Shown piece by piece: positions 24,425 to 32,696 of a stretch of 63,627 nt of DNA. Under the pieces are notes generated by a model, which was not told the DNA's origin, searched no databases, and saw nothing but the letters and a program-made list of their open reading frames with translations. The position numbers were made by a program, and so were the translations under genes. The stretch's first letter is position 1, and each line of letters opens with the position of its first letter. The stretch is from an uncultured Bacteroidales bacterium (lineage in GTDB: Bacteria; Bacteroidota; Bacteroidia; Bacteroidales; UBA932), in the NCBI GenBank assembly GCA_900319975.1, contig ONQP01000004.1, forward strand, positions 1 to 63,627, in the 5' to 3' direction.

Positions 24425-25531
24425 ATGAGCAGCAGCCTTGCCAAAGCCACAGGAAGCGGCTCCGGCCCGCTTCAGTCGAGGACCATCGATTACCTCCGGT
24501 TCTTGATGGCGTTCGCCGTGGTCCTGCTCCACGCCTCCGCGGCCGGAGCTGACGGCGACCTGCCCGTCTATTCCTCGCTCTCCATCCTGCTCGGCCAGGG
24601 CATCTGCCGGATCGCCGTCCCCTGTTTCTTCTTCATCTCCGGCTACCTCTTCTTCAAGGGACTGGAGACCTGGGACTGGAGCGTCTGGACCTCCAAGATC
24701 AAGCGCCGCGTGCACACGCTCCTCATCCCCTACATTCTCTGGAACATCCTGGCGGCCGTCCTGATCTACGGCTACAACTGGCTCCGCGTCCGTTTCGGCA
24801 ACGGCGATCCCGCCACCCTCGCCGAGATGACGGAAAGATGGGGCCCCTGCGCCTGGCGGATCTTCTGGGACTACGACAAGGGCATGCCCCTGGACTACCC
24901 CCTCTGGTTCATCCGGACCCTGATCATCTGCACCGCCCTGACGCCGCTGGTCTTCGTCATCTGCAAATATCTCAAGGGCATCGGCGTCCTCCTGGCGGGC
25001 GTCCTGCTCATCGGCATCTTCCGCACGCAGCAAGACCTGTTCTTCTATGTCGCCGGCGCTTTCCTGAGCCTCTGTGGCAAGGACCTGGTCGTCCTGTTCC
25101 GCCATCTGAAGTGGCCGGCGGTCGCCCTGTCCGTCTTCGTCCTGTGCTGGCTCCCCTCGACCTACAGGGACCATCCGGAGACGTACTACTATCTGCTTAA
25201 CTTCTTGAAAATCACAGGCATCATTTCCCTGTTCGGCCTGGTCAGCTCCGGCCTGGACAGGGGCGTCCTGCACGACCGTCCCTTCCTCTCCAGGAGCTCT
25301 TTCTTCCTCTTCGCGTCGCACGGCATCCTGATCCTGGACGACATCGCCCGCTTCCTGATGCTGCACATTACGTCCGCATGGAACGAGCTCTACTACTGCC
25401 TTGACATCTTCGTCCGGACGGCCGTCACCATCGCGATCTGCCTGGCTCTCTACTGGGCCATCGAGCGCTTCTTCCCCCGGCTGAATTCCGTCCTGAACGG
25501 CGCCCGCGTCCGGCGTGCCAATGCCTTATAA
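24425..25531 (+). CDS. acyltransferase family 3 membrane protein (polysaccharide O-acyltransferase), copy 1
   Basis: A 368-residue integral membrane acyltransferase with about ten helices. Family features are RTIDYLRFLMAFAVVLLHAS (helix 1 with the conserved Arg and His), IAVPCFFFISGYLFF, RRVHTLLIPYILWN, PLWFIRTLIIC and SSFFLFASHGILIL. Such proteins usually transfer acetyl groups from cytosolic acetyl-CoA to sugars on the outer face of the inner membrane. It is one of five paralogues in the locus and is closest in motif wording to the copy at 32686. It has its own candidate promoter and is separated from the main operon by 168 bases. Confidence 0.88.
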   Translation: MSSSLAKATGSGSGPLQSRTIDYLRFLMAFAVVLLHASAAGADGDLPVYSSLSILLGQGICRIAVPCFFFISGYLFFKGLETWDWSVWTSKIKRRVHTLLIPYILWNILAAVLIYGYNWLRVRFGNGDPATLAEMTERWGPCAWRIFWDYDKGMPLDYPLWFIRTLIICTALTPLVFVICKYLKGIGVLLAGVLLIGIFRTQQDLFFYVAGAFLSLCGKDLVVLFRHLKWPAVALSVFVLCWLPSTYRDHPETYYYLLNFLKITGIISLFGLVSSGLDRGVLHDRPFLSRSSFFLFASHGILILDDIARFLMLHITSAWNELYYCLDIFVRTAVTIAICLALYWAIERFFPRLNSVLNGARVRRANAL

Positions 25532-25563
25532 TGCAGCGTAGGGCACATTTGCCCCCCAAAACG

Positions 25564-25595
25564 TTTGCTTTTTCAGTCCAAATTACTTATCTTTG
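25564..25595 (+). promoter_or_regulatory. promoter of the main polysaccharide operon
   Basis: TTTG (25564-25567), 20 bases, TATCTTTG (25588-25595). It lies about 105 bases upstream of the outer membrane protein gene and is the last recognisable promoter before a run of tightly packed genes reaching 48234, so it is the likely main promoter of the operon. Confidence 0.8.
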
Positions 25596-25637
25596 TTTAG
25601 TTTAGTGAAAAATCCAATTTTTTCACTTACTGGACCG

Positions 25638-25686
25638 CCTCCTTTTGAAGCAGCCCCGACGGCGAAGCCGTAACCCTCCTTTTAAA
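25638..25686. repeat. direct repeat flanking a hairpin in the operon leader
   Basis: CCTCCTTTTGAA (25638-25649) and CCTCCTTTTAAA (25675-25686) form an 11-of-12 direct repeat. Between them is the hairpin ACGGC-GAA-GCCGT (25659-25671). The structure lies in the leader between the main operon promoter and the first gene. The reverse strand of the hairpin side (GAGGGTTACGGC) is loosely similar to the core of the elements in tldD and tldE. It could be an old repeat element or an attenuation site that UpxY acts on; neither is established. Confidence 0.5.
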
Positions 25687-25699
25687 CAATCTTCCCGAC

Positions 25700-26386
25700 A
25701 TGAATCGCAAAATTGTCCTTTTGGCAGCCGCACTGCTGACTGCTTCCGTGTGCCTCGCCGGCACGCCGCGCCGGTCGCCCAATTCTCCGTACCAATACGG
25801 AAAACGCCTCTACATTGCCGTCCAGGGGGGCCCGATGGTATCCTTCAGCGACAATGCCTCTTCCTATGCGGCCAATGACGATTTCTGGGGCCGCTTCGGC
25901 CTGCAGGGCCAGCTGTCCATCGGATACAATTTCACGGACGCCTTCGACATCCGCCTCTCCGGCAGCTACAACCGGCCCGCCGGCGCCCTGGCCCCGTGGG
26001 GAGGTTTCTTCCCCTACCGCTTCAACGCCTATCACCTCTTCGCGGACGCCATCTGGGATTTCAACTCGATGGGAGAAAACTATGTCTCCTTCAGTCCCAA
26101 GGTCTATGTCGGTGTCGGTGCAGCTTATACCGACGGCTACACCGACGACAAGATAGAGCCTGCGCATTCCTACCAATACACCGAGGGACCGAACCTCGTC
26201 CCCGGTTTCCGCTTCGGCAGCATCATGGAGTTTGACGGCAAGGACGGCTTCGGCTGGTTCGTGGACTTCGGATTCGAATTCTTCACCGACTGGTACGACG
26301 GCCTGTCCCCCGCGACCTTCCCGTTCGACGTGGACCCGAAACTTTCGGTCGGCATCATCTACCACCTTCCCAGAGCCAGGAAATGA
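25700..26386 (+). CDS. outer membrane beta-barrel protein
   Basis: A 228-residue secreted protein with a clear signal peptide (MNRKIVLLAAALLTASVCLAG). The mature part is a run of alternating hydrophobic strands with aromatic ends (LYIAVQGGPMVSFSD, LSIGYNFTDAFDIRLSGSYN, FSPKVYVGVGAAY, SVGIIYHLPRARK), typical of small OmpA/OmpW-like eight-strand barrels. The final strand ends close to the C-terminus, but with a basic tail instead of the usual aromatic residue. It is the first gene of the main operon and overlaps the next gene by four bases (ATGA). A role in polysaccharide export or attachment is suggested only by position. Confidence 0.75.
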   Translation: MNRKIVLLAAALLTASVCLAGTPRRSPNSPYQYGKRLYIAVQGGPMVSFSDNASSYAANDDFWGRFGLQGQLSIGYNFTDAFDIRLSGSYNRPAGALAPWGGFFPYRFNAYHLFADAIWDFNSMGENYVSFSPKVYVGVGAAYTDGYTDDKIEPAHSYQYTEGPNLVPGFRFGSIMEFDGKDGFGWFVDFGFEFFTDWYDGLSPATFPFDVDPKLSVGIIYHLPRARK

Positions 26387-27099
26387 CAGTAGCCATCATC
26401 ATAGCGGGCGGTTCGGGGTCGCGGATGGGACACGACATCCCCAAGCAGTTCCTGAACGTCTACGACAAGCCCGTCCTCATCTACACGCTTGAGGGCTTCC
26501 AGAAGCACCCGGGCATCGACGCCATCGAAGTCGTCTGCATCGACGGCTGGCACGACGTCCTGCGGGCCTACGCCAAGCAGTACGGGATCACGAAGCTGCA
26601 ATGGGTGGTCTCCGGCGGCAAGACCGGCCAGGAGTCGATCCGCAACGGCGTCTTCGCCCTCGAAGACAAGTGCGCGGACGACGACATCGTCGTCATCCAC
26701 GACGGCATCCGGCCGCTGGTCGAGCCGGAAGTCCTCACGGACGTCATCGTCACCTGCCAGCGCCATGGCAACGCCGTCAGTTCGCTTCCCTACAACGAGC
26801 AGATCTTCGTCATCGACGACGAGATCTCCACGACCCGGTATATCCCCCGGGAGACGCTCCGGCGCGTGTCCACGCCCCAGGCCTACCATTTCGCGAAACT
26901 CGACTGGGCCTACCACAAGGCCTTCGAAGAAGGGATCGGCATCCACGGCTCGTCCTACACGAACACGATGATGGTCGAACTGGGCGAACGGCTCTATTTC
27001 GCCAACGGTTCCGACAAGAACATCAAGCTCACGACCAAAGACGACCTGGAGCTGTTCAAGGCCTACCTGGCCATGTACAGACCCCACGAGAACAGATAA
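26383..27099 (+). CDS. IspD/TarI-family cytidylyltransferase
   Basis: A 238-residue CTP-dependent cytidylyltransferase. The nucleotide-binding loop is IIAGGSGSRMG with PKQFL; HDGIRPLVEP, STPQAYHF, and SDKNIKLTTKDDL complete the family pattern. IspD makes CDP-methylerythritol for isoprenoids, while TarI and relatives make CDP-ribitol or similar CDP-polyols. Here it overlaps a short-chain dehydrogenase gene (TAATG) that in turn overlaps a CDP-glycerol-type transferase gene. That makes a TarI-like role, activating a polyol phosphate for the polysaccharide, more likely than isoprenoid synthesis. The exact polyol cannot be read from the sequence. Confidence 0.82.
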   Translation: MTVAIIIAGGSGSRMGHDIPKQFLNVYDKPVLIYTLEGFQKHPGIDAIEVVCIDGWHDVLRAYAKQYGITKLQWVVSGGKTGQESIRNGVFALEDKCADDDIVVIHDGIRPLVEPEVLTDVIVTCQRHGNAVSSLPYNEQIFVIDDEISTTRYIPRETLRRVSTPQAYHFAKLDWAYHKAFEEGIGIHGSSYTNTMMVELGERLYFANGSDKNIKLTTKDDLELFKAYLAMYRPHENR

Positions 27100-28166
27100 T
27101 GACCCCCGTGACGGAACATCCGCTGTATCTGGAGGACCTGCACAGGATCTCCCGGTCGGATTTCATCCCCTGGGACCGCTTGCACGGCGCCACCCTGTTC
27201 ATTTCCGGCGCGACCGGCATGATCGGGAGCTGCCTGACCGACCTCCTGCTCCTGCTGGACGCGGAACGCGGACTGGACTGCCGGGTCGTCGCCCTTTCCC
27301 GCAACGCGGAGAAGGCGCGCCGGCGCTTCGCGAAATGGAGCGGAGACCCGCACCTGCAGATCGTGGAAGGCGACGTCAACGCCGCGGACGGCCCCGCCTG
27401 GAGCGGACATTGCGACTATGTCCTCCACCTGGCCAGCAATACGCATCCGGTAGCCTACGCCACGGACCCCATCGGCACGATCACGGCCAATATCATCGGC
27501 ACCCGCAACATGCTGGAACTTGCGGTCCGCAGCGCCGCCGGACGCTTCCTTTTCGCATCTTCCAACGAGATCTACGGAGAGAACCGCGGAGACCGGGAGC
27601 TCTTTGACGAGCAATACCTGGGATACATCGACTGCAACACCCTGCGGGCCGGATATCCGGAGAGCAAACGCTGCGGCGAAAGCCTGTGCCAGGCCTACCG
27701 CAAGCAATACGGGCTCGGCATCGCCATCGCCCGGCTGACGCGCTCGTTCGGCCCCACCCTCCAGCTCTCCGACACCAAGGCCCTGTCCCAGTTCCTCCGC
27801 AACGGCATCGCCGGACAGGACATCGTCCTCAAAAGCGAGGGCTTCCAGCATTATTCGTACACCTACGCGGCCGACGCCGTCGCGGGGCTGCTCACCGTCC
27901 TGCTCAAGGGCGCGGACGGCGAGGCCTACAACATCGCCGACGCCAGCTGCGACATCCGCCTCCGCGACCTGGCCGGGCTGATCGCCCGGGAAAACGGACG
28001 CCAAGTGGTCTTCCAGCTGCCGGACAGCACGGAAGCCGCCGGATTCAGCAAGGCCACGAAAGCGCGGCTGGACGGCGCGAAGATTGCGCGCCTGGGCTGG
28101 CATCCCGCCTACACCCTCGAAGAGGGCATCCGGCGGACGATGGCCGTCCTCAAAGACAGTTTATGA
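27099..28166 (+). CDS. NAD-dependent epimerase/dehydratase (extended SDR)
   Basis: A 355-residue extended short-chain dehydrogenase. The Rossmann motif is G37-A-T-G-M-I-G43; the catalytic pair is Y186 and K190 in GYPESKRCGE; SSNEIYGE (residues 154-161) matches the active-site strand of sugar nucleotide epimerases and dehydratases. It should act on a nucleotide-activated sugar or polyol, and its neighbours on both sides suggest a CDP-linked substrate. The start overlaps the preceding stop (TAATG), and its stop overlaps the next start (ATGA), so all three are translationally coupled. The reaction (epimerisation, dehydration or reduction) is not determined. Confidence 0.82.
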   Translation: MTPVTEHPLYLEDLHRISRSDFIPWDRLHGATLFISGATGMIGSCLTDLLLLLDAERGLDCRVVALSRNAEKARRRFAKWSGDPHLQIVEGDVNAADGPAWSGHCDYVLHLASNTHPVAYATDPIGTITANIIGTRNMLELAVRSAAGRFLFASSNEIYGENRGDRELFDEQYLGYIDCNTLRAGYPESKRCGESLCQAYRKQYGLGIAIARLTRSFGPTLQLSDTKALSQFLRNGIAGQDIVLKSEGFQHYSYTYAADAVAGLLTVLLKGADGEAYNIADASCDIRLRDLAGLIARENGRQVVFQLPDSTEAAGFSKATKARLDGAKIARLGWHPAYTLEEGIRRTMAVLKDSL

Positions 28167-29440
28167 TCCATTCGCTCAAGGAAACGGTGCACGGAATCAT
28201 TGAACCGGCGTACTACAGATGCGTGCTGATCCCCCGTGCCCGCCGCCACCACGCCCAGCGGATCCGCCGGATCCGCGAACGCGGGAAGGCGAAGGTCTGT
28301 TTCCTGGTCGCTTCGCTGCCGATGTGGCGTTTCCAGGGCCTGTATGACCTGCTGGCCCAGGATCCCCGTTTCGAACTGATGCTGGCCCTGCATCCTTTCG
28401 ACGCGCTTGCGCCCGTGGCCAAGCAGAAAGCCATGGCGGAGCTCCGCGACTACTGCTCGGCACACGGCATCCCCTGCCTCGACCTCCTGCCGGAAGAGCA
28501 TCCGGGACAGGCGCTCCGGGAGCGCTTCGATCCGGACATCATTTTCTACCCGCAACCCTACAACCACCTGATGGGGAAGGACCTGGACGGGGTCTTCTTC
28601 CAGGACAGGATGATCGCCTATATCCCCTACGCCACGCTGACGGCCAAGGATTCCTGGGCCTACAAGACCCTGATCAACAATGTGGCCTGGCGGCTCTTCT
28701 TCCCTTCCGAATCCCGGAAACAGGACGCCGCGGCCGTGCTGTACAACGGCGGCAAGAACATCCGGGTCGTCGGCGAATCCATCTCCGACCTCTTCCGCGA
28801 ACCGGTCCGGGAGCATGTCTGGAAGGCGCAGGACGCCCCCAAGAAACGCGTCATCTGGGCACCCCACTACTCCATCATGGCCGGCGGTCTGCTCCACCGG
28901 GATTCCTTCACCTGGCTGAGCCGCTTCATGTGGGAAATCGCACAGCGCTACCAGGACCGCATCCAGTTCGCCTTCAAGCCGCATCCCCGGCTGCTGACAA
29001 CCCTGGCCGCCACGCCGGGCTGGAGCCAGGCGGACGCGGAGGCCTATTTCCAGCAATGGGCGGACGGCAGCAATACGCAGCTGGTCACCGGACCCTACGC
29101 CGACCTGTTCAAGGAATCCGACGCCATGATCCACGACAGCTCCTCCTTCACGGTGGAATACCATTTCACGCAGAAACCGGTCCTGTTCACCAGCACCGAC
29201 CTGACGGGGGTCCTGTCGCTGCTGAACGACTTCGGCCAGGAGGCCGTGCTGGCGCACTACCTGGGCGAGACGGAGCAGAGCATCGTCAACTTCCTCGAAG
29301 ACACGGTGCTGGGCGGCCACGATCCGATGAAAGCGACCCGGCAGGCGTTCTACGAGAAATACCTCCGGCCGCCCGGCAGCGGCAGCGTGGCCGGAAACAT
29401 CTACCACGAAATCCTGCAGGGGCTGGGATTCGAAGAATAA
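28163..29440 (+). CDS. CDP-glycerol glycerophosphotransferase-like enzyme
   Basis: A 425-residue protein. The C-terminal half shows the signature of the TagB/TagF-like polyol-phosphate transferase fold: VIWAPHYSIM, FAFKPHPRLL, and IHDSSSFTVEYHFTQKPVLF, which holds the phosphate-binding Asp-Ser-Ser. The N-terminal part has a basic, possibly membrane-associated segment (PRARRHHAQRIRRIRERGK), common in such enzymes. It would transfer a polyol phosphate from CDP to a lipid-linked glycan. With the cytidylyltransferase and SDR just upstream, it forms a complete activation and transfer module. The start at 28163 overlaps the SDR stop. Confidence 0.8.
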   Translation: MIHSLKETVHGIIEPAYYRCVLIPRARRHHAQRIRRIRERGKAKVCFLVASLPMWRFQGLYDLLAQDPRFELMLALHPFDALAPVAKQKAMAELRDYCSAHGIPCLDLLPEEHPGQALRERFDPDIIFYPQPYNHLMGKDLDGVFFQDRMIAYIPYATLTAKDSWAYKTLINNVAWRLFFPSESRKQDAAAVLYNGGKNIRVVGESISDLFREPVREHVWKAQDAPKKRVIWAPHYSIMAGGLLHRDSFTWLSRFMWEIAQRYQDRIQFAFKPHPRLLTTLAATPGWSQADAEAYFQQWADGSNTQLVTGPYADLFKESDAMIHDSSSFTVEYHFTQKPVLFTSTDLTGVLSLLNDFGQEAVLAHYLGETEQSIVNFLEDTVLGGHDPMKATRQAFYEKYLRPPGSGSVAGNIYHEILQGLGFEE

Positions 29441-29446
29441 GCCAAA

Positions 29447-30889
29447 ATGGCTGAGACACTCAAGCAGAAAACCATCAAGGGAGCTTCCTGGAGCTTTGTC
29501 GAGCAGATCCTGACGCGCGGCGTCAATTTCGTGATCGGCATCATCCTGGCGCGCCTGCTGAGCCCGACCGACTATGGCCTGGTAGGGATGATGGGCGTGT
29601 TCATCGCCATCTCGCAGATCTTCGTGGACGGCGGCCTGGCCAACGCCCTGATCCAGACCAAGAACCCCACCGACAAGGATTTCTCGACGGTGTTCATCGT
29701 CAATATGACGCTGAGTTTCGTCTTCTACTGCATCCTGTACTTCACGGCGCCGCTCGTGGCCAATTTCTACGAGGAGCCGCTGCTGAAACCCCTGATGCGG
29801 GTCGTCGCGCTGATCCTGATCATCGTTTCGCTGTCTTCCATCCACGGGACGCTGCTCTCGATCCGGGTCGATTTCAAGACCAAGTCCATCATCTCCATCG
29901 CTTCGTCCCTCCTTTCCGGCGGCATCGGCATCTACTGCGCCTACAAAGGCCTGGGCGCCTGGGCGCTGGTCGCCCAGTCCGTCGCCTCGGCGGCCATCAT
30001 CACCCTGCTGACGCTCGCGTTCGTGCACTGGATGCCGAAGCTGGTGTTCTCAAAAGAATCCTTCAAGCGCCTGTTCTCCTACAGCTCCAAATTGCTGGCC
30101 GCCTCGGTGATCAATGTCGCCTACGACAACGCCTACCCGATGGTCATCGGCAAGCGCTTCACCGCCGCGGACGTGGGACAATATACGCGCGCCGGGCAGT
30201 TCCCGCTCGTCGCCAACAACACGATCACGGGAGCGCTCAACCGCGTCGCCTTCCCCGTCCTCAGCCAGATCCAGGACGACAACGAGCGCCTGCTGAACGT
30301 GTACGAGAAATACATCCAGCTCTCCAGTTTCCTGATTTTCCCGGTCCTGCTGTGGCTCTGCGGCTGCGCGAGGCCGCTGGTGTCCTTCCTCCTGACGGAC
30401 AAGTGGCTGGACTGCGTCCCGCTGATGCAGATCCTCTGTTTCAGCCTGCTCACCAACGGCATCACGCTCATCAACCTCAACCTGCTGTACGTGAAAGGCC
30501 GCTCCGACCTGGTCCTGCGGCTGGAAATCATCAAGAAGACGATCGCGTTCATCATCCTGTTCGTCTCGATGCTCTTCAGCCTGAAGGTGATGTGCTACGG
30601 CCAGGTGCTCTATTCCATCATCGCGCTTTGCCTCAACACGATCTATACGAAGAAGATTCTCGGATACGGACTGTTCCGGCAACTCAAGGTCATCTATCCC
30701 TATTTCCTGCTGGCCCTGGTGGTCCTGGCAGTGAGCCTGCTGATCTCGAACTTCGTCAGCCACCGCGTCCTGGCCCTGGTCCTTTCCTTCGGTGCCGGCG
30801 CCGTGGTCTATTTCCTGCTCAACAAGGTTTTCCGGCTCTACGCCTACCAGGAAGCGCGGGAACTGGTCCTCTCCAAACTGCGTAAGTAA
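29447..30889 (+). CDS. wzx: polysaccharide repeat-unit flippase, Wzx-like
   Basis: A 480-residue polytopic protein with about 14 helices, in the MOP/PST family. The N-terminus KQKTIKGASWSFVEQIL followed by FVIGIILARLLSPTDYGLVGMM is diagnostic for lipopolysaccharide and capsule flippases. It should move undecaprenyl-linked repeat units to the periplasmic face for polymerisation. It sits 6 bases after the CDP-glycerol-type gene, and its TAA shares a base with the next ATG. Length is ordinary. Confidence 0.92.
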   Translation: MAETLKQKTIKGASWSFVEQILTRGVNFVIGIILARLLSPTDYGLVGMMGVFIAISQIFVDGGLANALIQTKNPTDKDFSTVFIVNMTLSFVFYCILYFTAPLVANFYEEPLLKPLMRVVALILIIVSLSSIHGTLLSIRVDFKTKSIISIASSLLSGGIGIYCAYKGLGAWALVAQSVASAAIITLLTLAFVHWMPKLVFSKESFKRLFSYSSKLLAASVINVAYDNAYPMVIGKRFTAADVGQYTRAGQFPLVANNTITGALNRVAFPVLSQIQDDNERLLNVYEKYIQLSSFLIFPVLLWLCGCARPLVSFLLTDKWLDCVPLMQILCFSLLTNGITLINLNLLYVKGRSDLVLRLEIIKKTIAFIILFVSMLFSLKVMCYGQVLYSIIALCLNTIYTKKILGYGLFRQLKVIYPYFLLALVVLAVSLLISNFVSHRVLALVLSFGAGAVVYFLLNKVFRLYAYQEARELVLSKLRK

Positions 30890-31875
30890 TGGCCTCCCAG
30901 CCCATCCTTTCCATCGTCATCCCGGCGTACAACGCCGCGGAATACTGCGCCGCGTGCTTCGATTCCATCCTGCGCGGCGGCAGCGACCCCGCCCGCTACG
31001 AGGTGGTCGTCGTGGACGACGGCTCGCGCGACGCCACGCCGGAGATCATCCGGTCCTACTGCGACGCGCACGCGAATTTCAGCGCCATCCGGCAGGAGAA
31101 CAGCGGCGTCAGCGTAGCCCGGGAGAAAGGCACGGCCGCGGCGGCAGGAGCCTATATCTGGTTCATCGACAGCGACGACTACGTAGTCGAGAACGCGGTG
31201 GACAACGTCCTGGCCTGCATCGACGCGCATCCGGAGGTGGACGCGTTCTTCGCACCGACCCTGATGCGGGACGAGAATACCGGGCGGGAATGGGTCAAGC
31301 CGTATGCCGCGGCGCCGGAAGGCAGTCTGCCCGGCAAAGAGTATCTCAAGCGGCAGCCCGTGTCGATCTGCCCGGCCCAGTTCATCTTCAGGAAGGCGCT
31401 CGCCGCCAATCCCTGGATCCATTTCCCGAAGGGGCTGCGCCACGAAGACGAGTATTTCTTCCGGACCTTGCAGTACTTCGCACAGACCCTCCTGATACTG
31501 GACCGGCCGCTCTACGTCTACCGCCAATGGGGCGGGTCCTTCATGAATTCCGCATCCGACAAGTCGATGAACGACATGGTCGAGGTCTACAGGCAGCTGA
31601 AGGCCTTCGTGGAAGAAGGGGCCGCGGCCGAAGACCGCGAATGGCTCCGCGCCGACATCTTCTCCTTCCTGATGGGCACGCACTTCTGGCACATCGACAC
31701 CCTGAAGACGGACACGTTCCGCGCCTTCCGGAAGAAGAACATCGCCTACATCAAGCAGGAATTCGCCGCCAACAGGCACCTGCTTTCGCGGAAGGACCGG
31801 CTGCTGGGCAGCCTGATGCTGCACTGCCCGGGCCTGTTCGCCGACCTGATGAAATGCAAGAGACAAGCCGCCTAG
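30889..31875 (+). CDS. glycosyltransferase family 2
   Basis: A 328-residue inverting GT2. The nucleotide-sugar site is LSIVIPAYNAAEY with VVVDDGSRDATPE; IDSDDYV is the metal-binding DxD; RHEDEYFF supplies the catalytic acidic residues. The C-terminal 80 residues form a helical extension. It probably adds one sugar of the repeat unit on the cytoplasmic side. The start shares a base with the Wzx stop (TAATG). Donor and acceptor cannot be predicted. Confidence 0.9.
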   Translation: MASQPILSIVIPAYNAAEYCAACFDSILRGGSDPARYEVVVVDDGSRDATPEIIRSYCDAHANFSAIRQENSGVSVAREKGTAAAAGAYIWFIDSDDYVVENAVDNVLACIDAHPEVDAFFAPTLMRDENTGREWVKPYAAAPEGSLPGKEYLKRQPVSICPAQFIFRKALAANPWIHFPKGLRHEDEYFFRTLQYFAQTLLILDRPLYVYRQWGGSFMNSASDKSMNDMVEVYRQLKAFVEEGAAAEDREWLRADIFSFLMGTHFWHIDTLKTDTFRAFRKKNIAYIKQEFAANRHLLSRKDRLLGSLMLHCPGLFADLMKCKRQAA

Positions 31876-31877
31876 CT

Positions 31878-32696
31878 ATGCAACACGCCTGGCTCATCAT
31901 CGCGCACAACGAATTCGGGGTCCTGCAGAAGCTGATCTCGATGCTGGACGACGGCCGCAGCGACTTCTATGTCCACATCGACAAGAAGGTCGCGGTCCTG
32001 CCCGAGCTCCACGTGGAGAAAGGGCGCCTGACGCTCCTGAAGAAGCGCATCAACGTGAGCTGGGGCACCGTCTCCCAGATCCGGACGGAGCTCCTCCTGC
32101 TCGAGACCGCCTTGCAGAACGGTCCCTACGCCCATTATCACATCCTCTCCGGAACGCACCTGCCGCTCCGGTCCGTCGAAGAGCTGATGCGCTTCTATGA
32201 CAGCCACGACGGCGAGGAGATCATGCGCTTCTGGAAGCCCAACGAGGGAGACGCCGACTTCAAGCTGCGGCGCTACCACTTCCCGATGCGCCACTTCAAG
32301 GTCCCGGGACACGCTTTCAGCCGCGCCGTGGAGGTCATCCTCTGGCGGGGCGCCCTGAAGGTCCAGAAGGTCCTGGGCATCCGGCATATGAAGCAGGTGG
32401 TCTTCCGCAAGACGGACAACTGGATGAGCCTGACGGAACGGGGAGCCCGCTTCCTGGTCGACAACCGGACCCGCATCCTGCGGAAATACAGATGGTCCTT
32501 CTGCGGGGACGAATATTTCGCGGCGACCGAACTGCTCGCCGAACCCGGCAGGTTCGACGTCCTGGACCATCAGCAGCTTCTCTATGTAGAATTCCTCGGG
32601 GATACCCCCCGGTCTTTCGCAGTGGACGCCTATCCCAGACTGCAGGAGACCCGGTATCTCTGGGCCCGTAAGTTTTCGATGAACCATGCGGACTGA
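31878..32696 (+). CDS. GT14-like (core-2/I-branching) glycosyltransferase, copy 1
   Basis: A 272-residue protein of the beta-1,6-N-acetylglucosaminyltransferase (branching) type. It begins QHAWLIIAHNEFGVLQKLI, then DFYVHIDKKV; HYHILSGTHLPLRS is the conserved substrate loop and WSFCGDEYFAATELL the downstream catalytic region. The start at 31878 follows the previous stop by 2 bases and aligns with the paralogue at 36247 (KHAYLILAHHEF); an in-frame ATG at 31854 is less likely. It probably makes a branch on the repeat unit. It overlaps the next acyltransferase gene by 11 bases. Confidence 0.85.
   Translation: MQHAWLIIAHNEFGVLQKLISMLDDGRSDFYVHIDKKVAVLPELHVEKGRLTLLKKRINVSWGTVSQIRTELLLLETALQNGPYAHYHILSGTHLPLRSVEELMRFYDSHDGEEIMRFWKPNEGDADFKLRRYHFPMRHFKVPGHAFSRAVEVILWRGALKVQKVLGIRHMKQVVFRKTDNWMSLTERGARFLVDNRTRILRKYRWSFCGDEYFAATELLAEPGRFDVLDHQQLLYVEFLGDTPRSFAVDAYPRLQETRYLWARKFSMNHAD

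Noticed and set aside
19100..25700. Searched for an invertible promoter (inverted repeats around a promoter) of the type that controls Bacteroides capsules.
   Set aside because: No paired inverted repeats were seen around the promoters at 19175 or 25564, and no recombinase gene is in the window.
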